In this document: positions 1 through 12,340 of the stretch, piece after piece | Layout: each line of letters opens with the position of its first letter | Position numbering within the stretch: the stretch's first letter is position 1 | NCBI GenBank assembly: GCA_027886175.1 | Contig: JAJNNQ010000019.1 | Span: 16,945,501 to 17,009,500 of the forward strand | From: Phylloscopus collybita | Taxonomy: Eukaryota > Chordata > Aves > Passeriformes > Phylloscopidae | DNA: 64,000 nucleotides | Direction of reading: 5' to 3' | The notes under the pieces: generated by a model | Databases searched by the model: none | What the model saw: the letters and a program-made list of their open reading frames with translations, nothing else | What the model was told of the DNA's origin: nothing | Translations under genes and position numbers: made by a program

Positions 1-3000
1 GTGATATCTGTGGGATGGGAAGCTCTGGCTGTGAGGAGCAGCCTTCTGGTGCTCTGAGATCTCTTCAGCCTCAGGTCCACTGTCAGTCCCTCTGGGCAGT
101 TTTTGTCAGAGTGGAGCTCATCTGCTGCCACCTTTGCAGATGGACTTTGGGGGAGATAGAGGGCAGGCTGTGAATTAGAATGTTTTTGATAAATGAGGTT
201 GCTTTCCTGAAATGTCTTTTTTTTTAATTAAAAGAAAATGTTGGTCACGTCTTCAGAATTAAGTTATTCTCCATGGGTTTGAGATGATTCCTTAGTCAAA
301 ATGCCTTTGCATGGGATGAAAGACAATCTGAGTTAAAAAATCACTGTCCCAGAGTGAGTAGTTTTCTTTCTTTCTTCCTGGCAGCAGTGTGGCAGGACAA
401 GGGTTACTGGATGAAGTGTGAGGGAGGTGGTGGTTCTGGGTTGCTTCCTGGGCTGGCTGAGGTGGTGAGTGGCTGTGAACAGCCAGGTTGTGCCCCTACA
501 GAGAGCTCAGAGCCAGCTGTGCCTGCACCCTGCTGCTGGCAAACTGAATTTCACTGCTGGGAGCCCAAGGGCATCACCCTGTCCCCATCCCTGACCCCAG
601 CAAATGGGACCCAGGCAGCCCTGGACTGGAGGCTGGGGTCTCTTCTGTGTTTGTCCCTGTGCTTTCTGTCACCCCTGGGCTTCATCCAGCACCAGCACTC
701 CCTGTCCCACGCTGCTCTTCCTGGGGAAGGACCATGGCATCTGCTTCAGCACAGGGCAAGGCAGACCATCCTCCTGCTTTACTGCTGCCTGAACCTGCTC
801 TGCCTGACCCTCCTTCTACCCCAAAAGCCTTTTCTTTTCTGAAAGCCACTGTGTCAGCCCTGGCAAAGACTAGAGGAACCCTTCTTCACCTCTCAGCTTT
901 GTTCCAGGCTGGTGTGCAGACTGCCCTGGCTCAGAGTGAGGGGCTGAACTCAGTGCAGGGCAGGCACAAGATCATTGTGGGTGACAGATTAAAAGGGATC
1001 TGACGTGGGGATACTGGCAAGGTGATCTCTCTGGCTTTCCTCAGGGTGGGCTCAGCCATCAGGTTGGTCCAGAAACACCCACCTCAGCTGAGGGGGATGC
1101 TGTGGGTCACTCCTCACCTCAAGGCTGCCTCAGACTGCTTTTGGCAAGGCTGAGTTTACCACACCTGGCAGGGAGACCTTCCTCTGGAGGGGCTTCAAGC
1201 TTTCTGGAAAGGGACCTGGATGGTTTCCTACCGCCTCCTTTGAGAGCAGGAACAAGGAGCAGGGCTTTGAATGGTGTCCTGAGACCTGATGCTCTGCGTT
1301 TCCGTTCCAGCACAGGGTCCTAAGCCAAGAAAACTGCCTGTCCTGCCAAGGCCGGGGAGGAAACTGGGCCCTGGAGCAGTGGCTGGTGTTAACTCCTCTC
1401 TGCAAGGAGCACTGAGGCTCCTTTGATGAGCTCACTATCTGCAGCATTCACTTGCTCGTTCCCTTCCAAATGACCCATCCTGCCTGGCTTAGCTGCAGCC
1501 TGACGCCTGTGGAGCTTGTGAAGATGCTAATAGGAGCTCAGTGATGAACCTTAATCACTTCTTACCAATGTCCTTTCTGAGCTGTGCTCTGCTAGGGAGC
1601 TGTCAGCCTGGCTGGGGGAAGGCACTGGGGGTCAAGGAGCCCAGCAGAGGTAAGTGGGCTGGAGCCAGGGGAGGGATGGCTTTGGAGCAGGAAGCATTAA
1701 ACCTGTTTTGGCCTGTCAGTGGTCTGGCACATGGGGAATCCCCTTCTGTTTTGTTTTGGGGTTTTTTTGGTGATCATTTCTTGCAAAACCCTGTATTTAG
1801 CAAGTCAGGTAGAAGGGATCAGCTGTCAGTTTGGGCACACATCCCACAGGCTCCTGGGGGTGGGATCCTGCAGGACAGGTAGACTGACCAGCAGCAGCAG
1901 CCAAGTCTAGAAGTCACCTCAGAGAGCCTGAGAGCTGCTCTGCTTTGGTGGGGGAGTGTGCCTTCCAGCTGTTTGCCTGAGCACACCACACATCTGCACT
2001 TGGGCTGCCTCTCACCATCAGGTGAGACGTGTGCCTGGACAAGCTGCCTGCTCTGCATTTGCTCCTCCTGCTGCGGTGACCAGATGTCCTACTCTTCAGC
2101 GACGTTGTCCTACTTTCAAGTAGGTTATTCTATTTTTGCCTGGCCCTGTCCTTTCTGTGACTTTGCCTTCCTGCGTGTCCCGTGCCTGGCTTTCCCCTGG
2201 CAGAGGCAGAAGTTCTGCAGGTTGTGGTCCCAAGCAGCACAAGCCATTTCTCTTTGCTGTGTTTCCTGGGCAGCTTGCATGGCCCCCAGCCTTGCACACA
2301 GGGCCTGAGCTCAGGGACCCAGTGGCTCCTTGAAGATCATCAGATGCTGAAGGTGCTCAGGGGGAAGGGACAGGCTCCCAGCCTGCTTTAAGGGCCTGGG
2401 TGCCTGGCAGTCATGTGAAGGTGTTTGTTCTTGTTTGTATGTCTTATCTTCAAGCACCAGCATTCCCAGGATCTGGAAGGGAGGTTTGAGCAGAGAAGGA
2501 AAGGGCTGAGCTCATTCACAGAGTGAGAGTGAGCTGGGAGGTGGGAATGGAGCCTTGTCCTGTAACTGCAAACAGGCAGTCTGGGTACTGCCAGCTCACA
2601 AGCCTTTCTTGGAAAACACCTTGGGCTGCCAGTTCCTGCCAGCCCTGCTCTCTGACTCTTCCCAACCTCTTCTTTGACTTCAGTTTGAAAACTGCAGCTT
2701 CTTGTTCAAGCCAGCCATGGAGGTCGGCAGGTCAGAGGCCTGTCAGCTACCTCAGGTGGACTCCAGGTGTCCTGGCAGGGCTGCAAGGCTGTGGAAAAGG
2801 GCAGGGGAGCTGCAGTGCCCCCTTGGATAGGCTGTGCTGTAGCAGGGCTGGGAGGGAGCACGCGGGGTGGGAGCTGAAGGCTGACGAGCTTCGGACCAGT
2901 GCTGCCATTTATTTATGGCCTGCTTAGCAATCTCAGGCAGGCAGTGTGGGTTAAGGCATCTCCTGTCCTGGATTGACAGTTCAGATCCAATTAGCCATGA

Positions 3001-3359
3001 AAGCCTCTAATTATTTGTCCTGAATTGCTCTGGTGGTAACCAAGGCTCTGCTATCTCCTCCTTTTGTCTGTGTCCCAGCTGGAAATGCCCCAGTGTCCTT
3101 GCATCTAGAGCAGCAAGTGTGATGTGCAAGCAGAGTCAGCACAATCTAATCAAGGGAGACAGGCCCTGTGAGTTAATGAGGGGATGGACCTGCTTGGTTT
3201 ACTTTGGAGGGTTCTCTAAGCCCTGTCCTGAGAGACAAAGGGCTGAGGTTGCGTGTGGCAAAGATAAGGCTCACAAGAGGAGCTGCTGCAGGCCACAGGG
3301 AGGGAAGGGGGTGGCTGTCAGACAGGGCTTGACAGCAGAGAGTCCCTTGTGTCTCATAG
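1..3359. other. Intergenic, nothing recognised
   Basis: Moderately GC-rich unique-looking DNA. Open frames here are short, overlap on both strands and lack splice-supported continuation. No 3' end of an upstream gene was identified. Confidence 0.5.
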
Positions 3360-3770
3360 GAGAGAAGCACCTCCCTTACGAGGAAAGGCTGAGAGAACTG
3401 GGATTGTTCAGGCTGGAAAAGAGAAGGCTTCAGTGTGACCTTGTTGTGGCCTTTCAGTACCTGCAGTGGCTGCAGGAGAGCTGGAGAGGAACTTTGGACA
3501 AGGGCCTGGAGTGACAGCACAAGGGGGAATGGCTTCAAACTGACAGAGAAGGTTTAAGTTAGACATTAGGAAGAAATTCTTCCCTGTGAGGGTGGTGAGG
3601 CCCTGGCACAGGTTGCCCAGAGAAGCTGTGGCTGCCCCATCCCTGGAAGTGTCCAAGGCCACATTGGATGGGGCTTGGAGCAACCTGGGATGATGAAAGG
3701 TGTCCCTGCCCATGAAATGGAGCAGAAGAAGATGACCATTAAGGTCCCTTCCAACCCAAACCCTTCTGTG
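3360..3770 (+). mobile_element. CR1 LINE 3' fragment
   Basis: The text follows the CR1 3' end in sense: GAGGAAAGGCTGAGAGAACTG, the GAAATTCTTCCCTGTGAGGGTGGTG block, TTGCCCAGAGAAGCTGTGG and AAGGTCCCTTCCAACCCAAA. It is 5'-truncated, with no reverse transcriptase. Confidence 0.88.
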
Positions 3771-4879
3771 CTTCCTCAGTTCTGGTTCTGCAGCTTGGCC
3801 AGCTGAGGTTGGCAGCTGGAAGCACGGGCTGCAGGGAACATGGGCACGAGGTTCCAGACTCTCGTGCCAAGTTACAGCTGTGCATTCTCAACTGCAAAAC
3901 TGTTTTAAGGGGAACAAAGCTTTGCAGGCCATTTATTGCATCCTTCTGCTTCTTCTGGGTTCTCGTTGTGCAGAAGGGGAGCCTTGGCTGTCTGTGAGAG
4001 CAAATGTGTCATTAATGTTCTTAGTAACCTTAACTCTGACCAGACATGACAGCAAATAGCTCTCAGACGAGACAGGACAGCCAGCCTTGGCTTGAAAGCA
4101 AAATTTTGCACAAATAATATTCAGCTCCTGTATGAAGGGCCAGCTGAGTGCTTCCACCATTGTTTCCAGGTCACAGGGTCCCCCAAAAGTGGGTTTTACA
4201 TCATTGTCTTGAGATGCTGCCCGAAGGCAAGCCAGCCATGGCTTTGCTCAGCAAGTGCACATTTCCTTTGTGTGTGGATGGATGAGCAGCAGACCTGCCG
4301 GCGACACGGCTCTGTCCCTGTGCAGAGAGGAGAGAAGCACCAGCAAGGATGCCCACCTGGGGGAAGCTGGGAGCTGCTGCCAGGCACCCTGGTGCAAAAC
4401 AGGCTGCTGGAGCACCAAACTGTGTCTCTCTGACCTCCATCCAAGGGACCTTCAGACAGGACCCATCTCTGCCAGGGCCAGTGTCAGCTGACACCTCCTT
4501 CAAGCCTCTTGGTGTCCTTCCCATGCAGTCCAGAGCCTGCCAGGTTCAAGCCAGAGAGCTTCCTCCATACAAATGGGGACAAGGGGGGGCGGGCTGTGAA
4601 CGTACAAAAACTGTTTCTTTCCTGCCCACTTGGAAAAGGGAGCTATGGAATTTTAAGCAGCGAAGACAAAACTCTGCTGAAGAGGCCTCTTCTGTGCTTT
4701 GCCTGTTGGAATCTCTGATGGCAGTGCTGAGGGTAGGGGGTGGGGGGGTCCAGGGACATGCCAGGCCTGCCCTTATTAATGGCCCTGTTGTTGTCTGCTC
4801 CAGTTTGTTGGTCTTTGCTCTGGGAGACGGTTTGCCGAAGCGGCAACTATTTTCCCTGGAGCAGCTTCCATGGGAGCTG

Positions 4880-4943
4880 TCCCCGTGGTGGGGGCTGTCC
4901 TTGTCCCAGTGGTGGGGGCTGTCCCAGTGATGGGGGCTGTCCC
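4880..4943 (+). repeat. 18/24-bp GC-rich minisatellite
   Basis: Three units built on CCCAGTGGTGGGGGCTGT, the first 6 bp longer. Solo LTR 1 begins right after it, and its target duplication GTCCCT is made from the repeat's edge. Confidence 0.85.
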
Positions 4944-4944
4944 T

Positions 4945-5256
4945 TGTTGCCACGATTTTTCGTGCCTGCCATGTTTTGGTTTTAGGAAATTCGGTTCCCA
5001 GCACGGAACTGGGAACACAAGGTCAAGCTGTTTGTAAACTTCACATGTTTCCACACGCTTTCCCAGAGGAGGGACTTTGTGTGATGGTCTCTGTGAGTGA
5101 CCAATGGTCCCAGGGGTGGTCCCACCTCTGAGGTGGGCACATTTGTAAAAGGTATAAAAGAGGTTTGGAAAATAAACCTGGTGGCTCCTCCTCAGGAGTC
5201 CAGCAGCCTTCTGGAATCACGAGTCTGAGTCTCATTCATTGTGTCCCACGGTGACA
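4945..5256 (+). mobile_element. Solo LTR 1 of an avian endogenous retrovirus family
   Basis: A 312-bp element beginning TG and ending CA, flanked by the perfect 6-bp target duplication GTCCCT (4939-4944 and 5257-5262). TATAAAAG lies at 5153-5160 and the polyadenylation signal AATAAA at 5171-5176, so both fall in a compact U3/R boundary. A 6-bp duplication is typical of class II (ERVK-like, alpha/beta) retroviruses. No internal gag, pol or env remains, as expected after LTR-LTR recombination. Confidence 0.85.
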
Positions 5257-5450
5257 GTCCCTCTGCATGGCCAGGCTGAACCCTCCTCCTCTGGGTTCTC
5301 AGACCTGGCCTGCAGCGCTGAGCCAGAGTGCTCTTGAATTTGTAGGTGGAGGAGGCACAGGTGAGAGGAGACAGAGGATCTTTGTTCCATCTGGGATTTT
5401 TTTCCCCTTCTGGATTTTAAGGGTGTTCAGCCTTACAGCTCAGTGCTACA

Positions 5451-5742
5451 TGTTCACTGTTGGACACGAAAGAAAGACACGGGCTCGTGATTTCAGAAGG
5501 CTGATGCTCCAAAAAAGGGGCTGGTTTATTCTCAGAACTTATTTTTATACTTTTTTACGATGTGCCCACCTAAGAGGTGGGATCCTTGGAACCATTGGTC
5601 ACACCAAGGGTCAACAAGCAAAGTCCCTCCTTAGGAGAGAAATGTGAAAAACAAGAGAGTTTAAAAAGTGTGACCTTGTTTACCAGTTTAGGTCCCTGGG
5701 AAAGCACTTCAGAAAACTCAAACATGACAAGCAGTGACTACA
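5451..5742 (-). mobile_element. Solo LTR 3 of the same family, antisense
   Basis: A 292-bp element in reverse orientation, flanked by the perfect 6-bp duplication GCTACA (5445-5450 and 5743-5748). In reverse complement it shows the family's TATA box (about 5543-5549), AATAAA (5525-5530) and CCACCTCTTAGGTGGG-type palindrome. It lies 194 bp from solo LTR 1 in the opposite orientation. Confidence 0.83.
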
Positions 5743-6144
5743 GCTACAAGTGAGGGCACCAACTTCTCCTAACTTGGTCTCTCCTCTCTCCAGCAGCACC
5801 CACTGGGCTGGGCTGGGGATGCAGTGACAGCCTGGCTGGTGCTTTTCATGCATCACTTTGCCCATCCAGCAAAGCAGCTGTGCAGCTGCTCTGCCCTGCA
5901 CACCTCCTGCTTCCCACCCCGAGCTCAGAGCATCGAGCCTTCTTACCTGTGTTTTTCTCCTTGAACCACTTAGTTTTAAAATAGAGCAATTATCTTCCCT
6001 CAGAAAGGAGCTTACCCTCTCCAATCTAGGGCAGTTTGACAGAGCAGCAGCCTGCACAGCTCTCCCTGGGAGCACGGTTGTTTTTCCAGCATGGGTGCTC
6101 CAAGGGCTGGAGCCCCTCTGCTCTAGAGCCAGGCTGGCAGAGCT

Positions 6145-6505
6145 GGGGGAGTTCCACTGGAGAGGAGGAGGCTCCAGGGAGACCTCAGAGCCCCTGACAG
6201 TGCCCAAGGGGGCTCCAGGAGAGCTGGAGAGGGACTTTGGACAAGGGATGGAGGGATAAAACAACGGGGGAATGGCTTCCCACTGCCAGAGATCAGTGTT
6301 AGATGGGATATTGGGAAGAAATTCTTCCCTGGCAGAGGCTGCCCAGAGAAGCTGTGGCTGCCCCATCCCAGGAAATGTCCAAGGCCAGACTTGATGGGGC
6401 TTGGAGCAACCTAGGATAGTGGAAGATATCCCTGCCCATGGCAGGGGATTGGCTGATCTTTAAGGTCCCTTCCAACATAAAGCCTTTTGTAATTCTGTGA
6501 TTCCT
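6145..6505 (+). mobile_element. CR1 LINE 3' fragment
   Basis: A sense CR1 3' end: GAGCTGGAGAGGGACTTTGG, GAAGAAATTCTTCCC, GCCCAGAGAAGCTGTGGCTG and AAGGTCCCTTCCAAC, ending with an ATTCTGTGATTC-type tail. Confidence 0.88.
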
Positions 6506-7498
6506 GTCTGTGACTTGGGCTGCTGGTTGGATCATTGCTTTGGGGTCTGAGGCATTACTGGGGCTGAGCAGTTTGAGCCCTTGGCCCCAGTTTTTTTCTC
6601 TGCAACCACTCACGTGCCAGAGGGATGCAGGCTTGGCTCCTTGAGAGCAAGGCCAAAATGTTCTGCCAAGGTTCACAGCTCTCCATCCATCCCCAGGGCC
6701 TGAGGGATCTCTGGGTGGGGAAATCTGTTCCTGAGTCGGTGTGATAAGGAAATACAGACCTTCAGACTTTTACCTACACACCTACCAACAGGTGACAGAT
6801 CTGCAGGGGGTTGGCAGGAGCTTTCAGAGGTGGCCTAGTCCATGGTTATGCCTGAAGGTGGGACCAGCCCTTTTGTAGGTCACTGCCAGCAGAGGCTTCT
6901 CCAGCCTGCTCCTAAAATGCCTGCCTGTGACCCCTGTCTGTGTTACAGGATGGAATATTGGCTGTGATTCAGAGTACGTAATTGCTTCTGGGTTTAAATA
7001 CTCAGAAAGTAAGGTAGCCTTTGCAGAAGCTTTTTGCAGTGAAGAGTTTGGTGATGGAGCAGATTCTGCCAGGCTCAGCTGCCACGCTCTCTGTGGTAGG
7101 AAGGGTTTACATCCTCACATGTGTAGATCACCTAATCTCCTCTGTCTTGGGATCCCTCTGCTGTCTCACCAGTCCACACCCAGCTGTTGTTTAATTAAAA
7201 AATAAGCAGACAGGTATTCACCGGGAAAATTAAGCTGTTTTGTTCTCTGTGTGTCCTTGATGCTCTCCTGGCATCTTATCTGGGGACAACAGCTCTAAGC
7301 CTTGAATTTGCATTTATTTTTGTCTTGCAAAGCTGACTGTTTTAATAGGGAACAGAGGCATGGAGCAGGGAATGTGCCGTGCCACAGAGGCTGGCCGTGG
7401 TGCCAGAGAGGAATGGTGCCTTTGCCCTGCCTGATGGGCTGTGAGGTTCAGGGGATGTGGCTGCAGTTCCTGTTCAGTTCCATGTCCTGAGTGACTGC

Positions 7499-7862
7499 TG
7501 AGGGCATTTGGCTTCTTCAGCCTGGAGCAGAGGGGGCTGAGGGGAGACCTCGAGGCAGTCTGCAGTTTCCTGATGAGGGGAAGCAGAGGGGCAGCACCAA
7601 TGACAGGGACAGGACCTGGGGAATGGCTGGAGTTGCATTGGGAGGGTCAGGTTGGATATCAGGAGAAGGTTCTTCCCCCAGAGGGTACTGGGGGGCACTG
7701 CCCAGGCTTCCCAGGGAATGGACACGGCTCCAAGGCTGCCAGAGCTCCAGGAGCATTTGGACAACACTCCCAGGCACAGGGTGGGATTGTCAGGTGTCTG
7801 TGCAGGGCCAGGACTGGATGATGCTTGTGGGTCCCTTCCAATTCAGCACATTCTGTGTTTCC
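7499..7862 (+). mobile_element. CR1 LINE 3' fragment (different subfamily)
   Basis: A sense CR1 with TTCAGCCTGGAGCAGAGGGG, AAGGTTCTTCCCCCAGAGGG, GACAACACTCCCAGGCACAG and GGACTGGATGATGCTTGTGG. The 3' UTR differs from the fragments at 3360 and 6145, so it is another CR1 subfamily. Confidence 0.85.
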
Positions 7863-7869
7863 ATGCCAC

Positions 7870-10800
7870 AGCTTTGTGTAGCCGTGCTCAGCCAGCCTGG
7901 ACACCAAACATAGCCCATGTTGTGCTGTGACATATGGTCAGGAGGGTCAGGAGAGCCTGAGAAAGACCTGTGCAGGGCACCCAAGGTCACAGGGAAAGGC
8001 AACATGAGCTGCTGATGATTTCCAGTGTAGCAGAGGAGAGCCAGCTGACCAGAAGCTAAAGGGTGGGAGTAAACCCTTTGTAACAGAGGGTGTTTGTCCA
8101 CGGACACAGAGCACACAGCTTGTCCTTTGGCTGAGCTCTGTGTCCTTTCAGTGAAGCTGGAGCTATAACTCATCTCCTAGAAGTTAGGGACCCAGAGATG
8201 TGAGCTCTCAGTACATTTGTCAGGGCCTGACAAACCCCGAGAGGCTGAACAGGGGAGCAGGCTGGAGCTGCTTCCACATTCCCTGAGTCAGCAGAGCTTC
8301 TCCATCTGGTGGCTTTAGGTAAGACAAAAGAAGAATAAAGTTAAAAGGCTGCTTTCCAAAGGTTGGAGGAGTTGAATCTCCTCGATTAAGGCGCTGTAAA
8401 ACGCTGTGATCATCAAGCCCACCCTAAGTGTTTGTCTTGAGCCAAGCCCAGGATCCCTTCTGAGTGGGGACCTGAGGCTGCTGGGTGCATGGAGCCCAAG
8501 CTTCCATGGACCCCCTCTCAGTGGATCAGCTGAGGTAGAGTTTAGAGATGGTCCAGCTGAGGAAGGGTTTCCTCCAGGGACAGACAAACCAGGACAGGAC
8601 TTGTTTCCTTTGAACTTCTCCTGCAGGGGTGCCAAGCCTTCACCCCAGATCACAGATCCCCCAAACACCCTCGGGGTCCAATCCCCAGCTGTGTTACCCT
8701 GAATCACTCCATCCCTCCAGAGCAAATGCAGTGGAGCAGATCCAGCCGTGGCTCTGCTAATGCCTGGATGGTCAGGTGTGATGTGGAGGCACATCAGTGT
8801 CACTTTCCCTTGGCATCCCCCACCTATGGCACCTCTGACCATGGCTTGAGCTCCACTGCACCCCTGCAGCAACACTGAACAGTTTTCATACTGGAAACTG
8901 GGGCTTGCAGAGATGAAGTGAGTTGATGAGGGAAGTCAGAGCTGTGGGGAGGGAGAGATGAAGAACTCAGGAAAGCTGTTAATCTGCCATTTTAATTTGC
9001 TGCATTGTACCCTGAGAACATCATCGTTGCTGAGCTACCACCCAGGTGCTCATCCAATGGGAACTGCTGGAGATTTGCAAGTAGAAGAGCTTTAAACAAG
9101 AGACAACACGGATTAAGCCTGACACCCCATCGGATTCTCCTTCTCTGGGTCCCTGATCTTCCAAGAGGCACCTTTCCCACTTTGCATATAATGTGAACTA
9201 TTGTATAAATATTTAGTCACTCTGTTGGGAACATTAATTATAAATGGAGACACAGCTTTTGAAAGCTGCCTGTAGGTCTTGGGCACCCAATTTCCATTAA
9301 TTTTAATGAGAACCAGACATCCAAATCCCATTCGGTGGCTTTGAGCATCTCAGGCAGGAGGCTTCATGTGACACCCCCCGCCTCCATTCTCCCCACTCCA
9401 CGATTTAAGAGTGAGATTTGCAAATACCTTACAAATCCTGCAGATGCCTGAGCTGCCCTTGTGCCATGCCATTGTTGTCTGCTGAGGATGGTTGGGTGGT
9501 AGCCTCAGAAGTATTTCTAATAAGTTCATTTAATCCATCCTGTTAGTTCTTTTCCTTTGCACGCCCCCCCTCAGCACTTTGAAACAGCACTGCCTGAATG
9601 AGCCCCCAGCCTGTGTGGTTTGTTTTTTTTTTTTTTTTTTTTTGACAGAGAAGCTTTGATGCTTGCAAATGACAACTGTGCAGAGCAGGTCTGAAATGAA
9701 TGATTGAATTATCTGACTGATTAAAAATGTGCTGTGGCTTGGAAGACGTGACAGCAAGGATTCACTTAGGCAGCTCCCATGAAAGAGAGCACACATGCAC
9801 GTAGGGTGTGTGTTTGTGTGTGCATCGGGGAAAAACAGCTGCTGAGATGGGACAGACACACAGAGCAGCAGCTTCTTAAGCTCAGCATCCTTTCCAAAGC
9901 TCCAAATCTGCCGTGAGATGCTCAGCAAAGCTAAAACTCAGCGTGGTTGTGGAGATAATGATTATTTAGACAGACGTCAGCAGTGGTTTAGGAAATGGAA
10001 ATTGAGCTAAAAAGTAGTGCAGGCTGGGGAACTACTTAACTGCATCTCAGTCCCTCCTGGCCTGTGGCTGAGGAGGGATAAACTCTGCTGCTGGAAGCAC
10101 AGTTCCATCCCCTGTGCTGCAGACACGTGCCATGGTGAGGAGCAGCCCCAGGGGCACCAGCTCCATGGGAACCCATCCCATCATCCAGAGGCTGCAAAAA
10201 CTCCAGCCCTGGTGAGATTGGCTGTAAATGGCTGGGAGGATGGAGAAAGGAAGCTTGGTTATGGCTGTGTCCTTGATGCCATCGGTGATGGTGACAGCAG
10301 ATGTGCCCATGCAGCCTTTCCACACCTACCTCAGCTTCCTTCCCAGTCCCCACGTAGTAAACTCTCCCTTCCTGGTGCCTCAGAGAAATTGAGCTCAGCT
10401 AGAACACAAGAAAAATGTCTGGAAGTGAAAGGAATGAAAAAAAAAATTAAAAAGTAGTTTTTTTGCAAATTAAACGTATTTTGTTGGCTCAACAAGTTCA
10501 CAGGTTGCTGCTGGAGTTCCATACAGAGAAAAAAAAGAAATCATGTCATAAAAGTTGGAGTTGTAGTTCTTCATTGTGAATGGTCTTTGATAGTTTGCTG
10601 AAATTGATTTTTTCTTAAATTGTCGAACTGCTTTTCATCTCCCTCCTTACAGAAGATCCCTATCTCACCCTGACCCCCAGCTCAAAAGAGGTGAAACTCT
10701 GGGCTATAACTAATTGCTTTATCTGAAATAGTTTTGGTTTGTTCTCTCAGCCCAACCACTGAGTAATTTGCTCTTTGCCCCTTCCCGTGCCATTAATGCT

Positions 10801-11250
10801 GCTGGGTGTCTGTAACAGCTTCAGCCTCTCCCTTTGTGCTCCTGTCCCAGTTCCAGTGGTCATTTCCACAAGACTAAATGCTGCAATAGTCCTAAGGGCA
10901 CACAGAGCTAATGGTAACTCATTGGCATCTGTGTCATCTCTCCATCAACATCCCAAAATGTCCCTCTTATTGAACCCGTTCTGGCAACTCGGGAACACTG
11001 AGAGCAGAGAAGGTGCTGGGATTCTGCTCATGTAAAACCTCAGCATTGCTGATTGTCCCCCTGCAGCCCAGGTGTGGGAGCCCCAGGGCCTCTGTGTTAC
11101 TGCCCCACATTTCTCCCAGCCAGGATCTAACTGCTGTGAGCTTAAATGAAACATCAAATCATTTGAATTCTCGTTTCCATCATCTGAAAATATCTGTTTA
11201 TAGACTTTTTTTTATTATTATTATTTTATAGACAATAGACAAGTTGTTGA
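7870..11250. other. Intergenic, nothing recognised apart from a T-run
   Basis: Unique-looking DNA with a T-run at about 9623-9643. The stretch from 8900 to 9350 is AT-richer. No exon, RNA gene or element could be supported. Confidence 0.5.
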
Positions 11251-11251
11251 C

Positions 11252-11380
11252 ACTCCATCCCTGGAAGTGTTCAAGGCCAGGTTGGACAGGGCTCTGAGCA
11301 ACCTGGTCTAGTGGAAGGGAGTGGAACAAGAAAAGCTTTAAGATCCCTACCAACCCAAGCCATCCTGTGTTTCTATGAAT
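11252..11380 (+). mobile_element. CR1 LINE 3' terminal fragment
   Basis: A short sense piece with CCATCCCTGGAAGTGTTCAAG, GAGCAACCTGGTCTAGTGGA and a TTTCTATGAAT tail. Confidence 0.85.
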
Positions 11381-11789
11381 ATAATCAAAATCAGGTTTAT
11401 AACTTCAAAAATTGTTTCCAATCTCCCTTTCCCTATCCCAAGTATTTCAAAAATCGAGGCCTCTAGGTTGGACTCAGACTGACAAAGAGGCTTAAAGGTG
11501 AGGGTGATGGGCCAACACCTCCAGTGAGAACCTGTGCTCCCCACCATGTGGACAGGTTGGTTTACCTTGGCCTGAGCTTTCTGCTGCCCTTGGTCACTGT
11601 ACCTGATCCTACAGGCTGAGCTGTCCTTGGCCTGGAAGATCCAGGGCCTCTCTTCCCACAGCTGAAGCATCCTCACTTTCACTGTCTTGGATTGTCTCAG
11701 GTGGCAGCAAATTTTCCTTCCTTTGCTCTCCATCCCTTCACATCAGTGCTCCAGAACCTGCTCACAGCCAGCAAAATTAGTCCTGACAC

Positions 11790-12340
11790 CTACTAAAATC
11801 CCTCTCCAGCTCTCCTGGAGATGCTGCAGGGGCTGGAAGGCCACAATGAGGTCACCCCAAAACCTCCAGGCTGAACTAACTCAACCCTCTCAGCCTTTCC
11901 TCATGGCAGAGGTGCTCCATTGTTGCCATGCTCGTGCCTGCATGTTTTGGTTTTGGGAATTCTATTCCCAGGCACGGTCTTGAGGCACAAGGTCATGTTC
12001 TGTAAACTACCGAAGTTCCCACATCTGTTCCCAGAGGAGGGGCTTCGGTGATGGTCTCTGGAAAATGACCAGTGGTTCCCAAGGGTCCCACCTCTGGGGT
12101 GGGCACATCTGTAAATGTAGAAAAAGAGTCAGGAAAATAAAGGAGGGGTCTCTTGCTTGCAAGAGCTCCATGCAGCCTCTTTGATGCACTCCCTGCCTCG
12201 TTCCTGCATTCCCCAGAGCAATACTCCATCCCTTCAATCATCTTGGTGCCTCCTCAGCTGCCCCAACAGCTCCATGTCCTCCCTGTGCTGGGACCCTGGA
12301 GACAGAACACGTCCCAATATTCTGCCAAGGGCTGCTCTTC
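11790..12340 (-). mobile_element. CR1 LINE fragment split by solo LTR 2
   Basis: An antisense CR1 with CCAGCTCTCCTGGAG, CCTCCAGGCTGAACTAACTC and CTCAGCCTTTCCTCATGGCA up to 11920, continuing at 12224 with TTCAATCATCTTGGTGCCTC and CTCCATGTCCTCC. The interruption is the LTR at 11921-12223. Confidence 0.82.
11921..12223 (+). mobile_element. Solo LTR 2 of the same family, nested in an antisense CR1
   Basis: A 303-bp element beginning TGTTGCCATG and ending ATA, so its terminal CA has become TA. It is flanked by the perfect 6-bp duplication CTCCAT (11915-11920 and 12224-12229). AATAAA is at 12136-12141; the TATA box has decayed. Flanking sequence on both sides is antisense CR1, which reads continuously if the LTR and one duplication are removed. 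Confidence 0.85.

Noticed and set aside
1..350. 3' end of an upstream neighbour such as CXXC5 (PSD2's neighbour in human)
   Set aside because: No CXXC zinc-finger coding sequence or other recognisable terminal exon was found anywhere in 1-17400.
4880..4943. Regular short repeats that could suggest a CRISPR array
   Set aside because: The units are contiguous without unique spacers, in vertebrate DNA; a minisatellite.
5680..6366. 228-residue minus-strand frame
   Set aside because: Much of it is the antisense of the CR1 at 6145-6505, and its end overlaps solo LTR 3.
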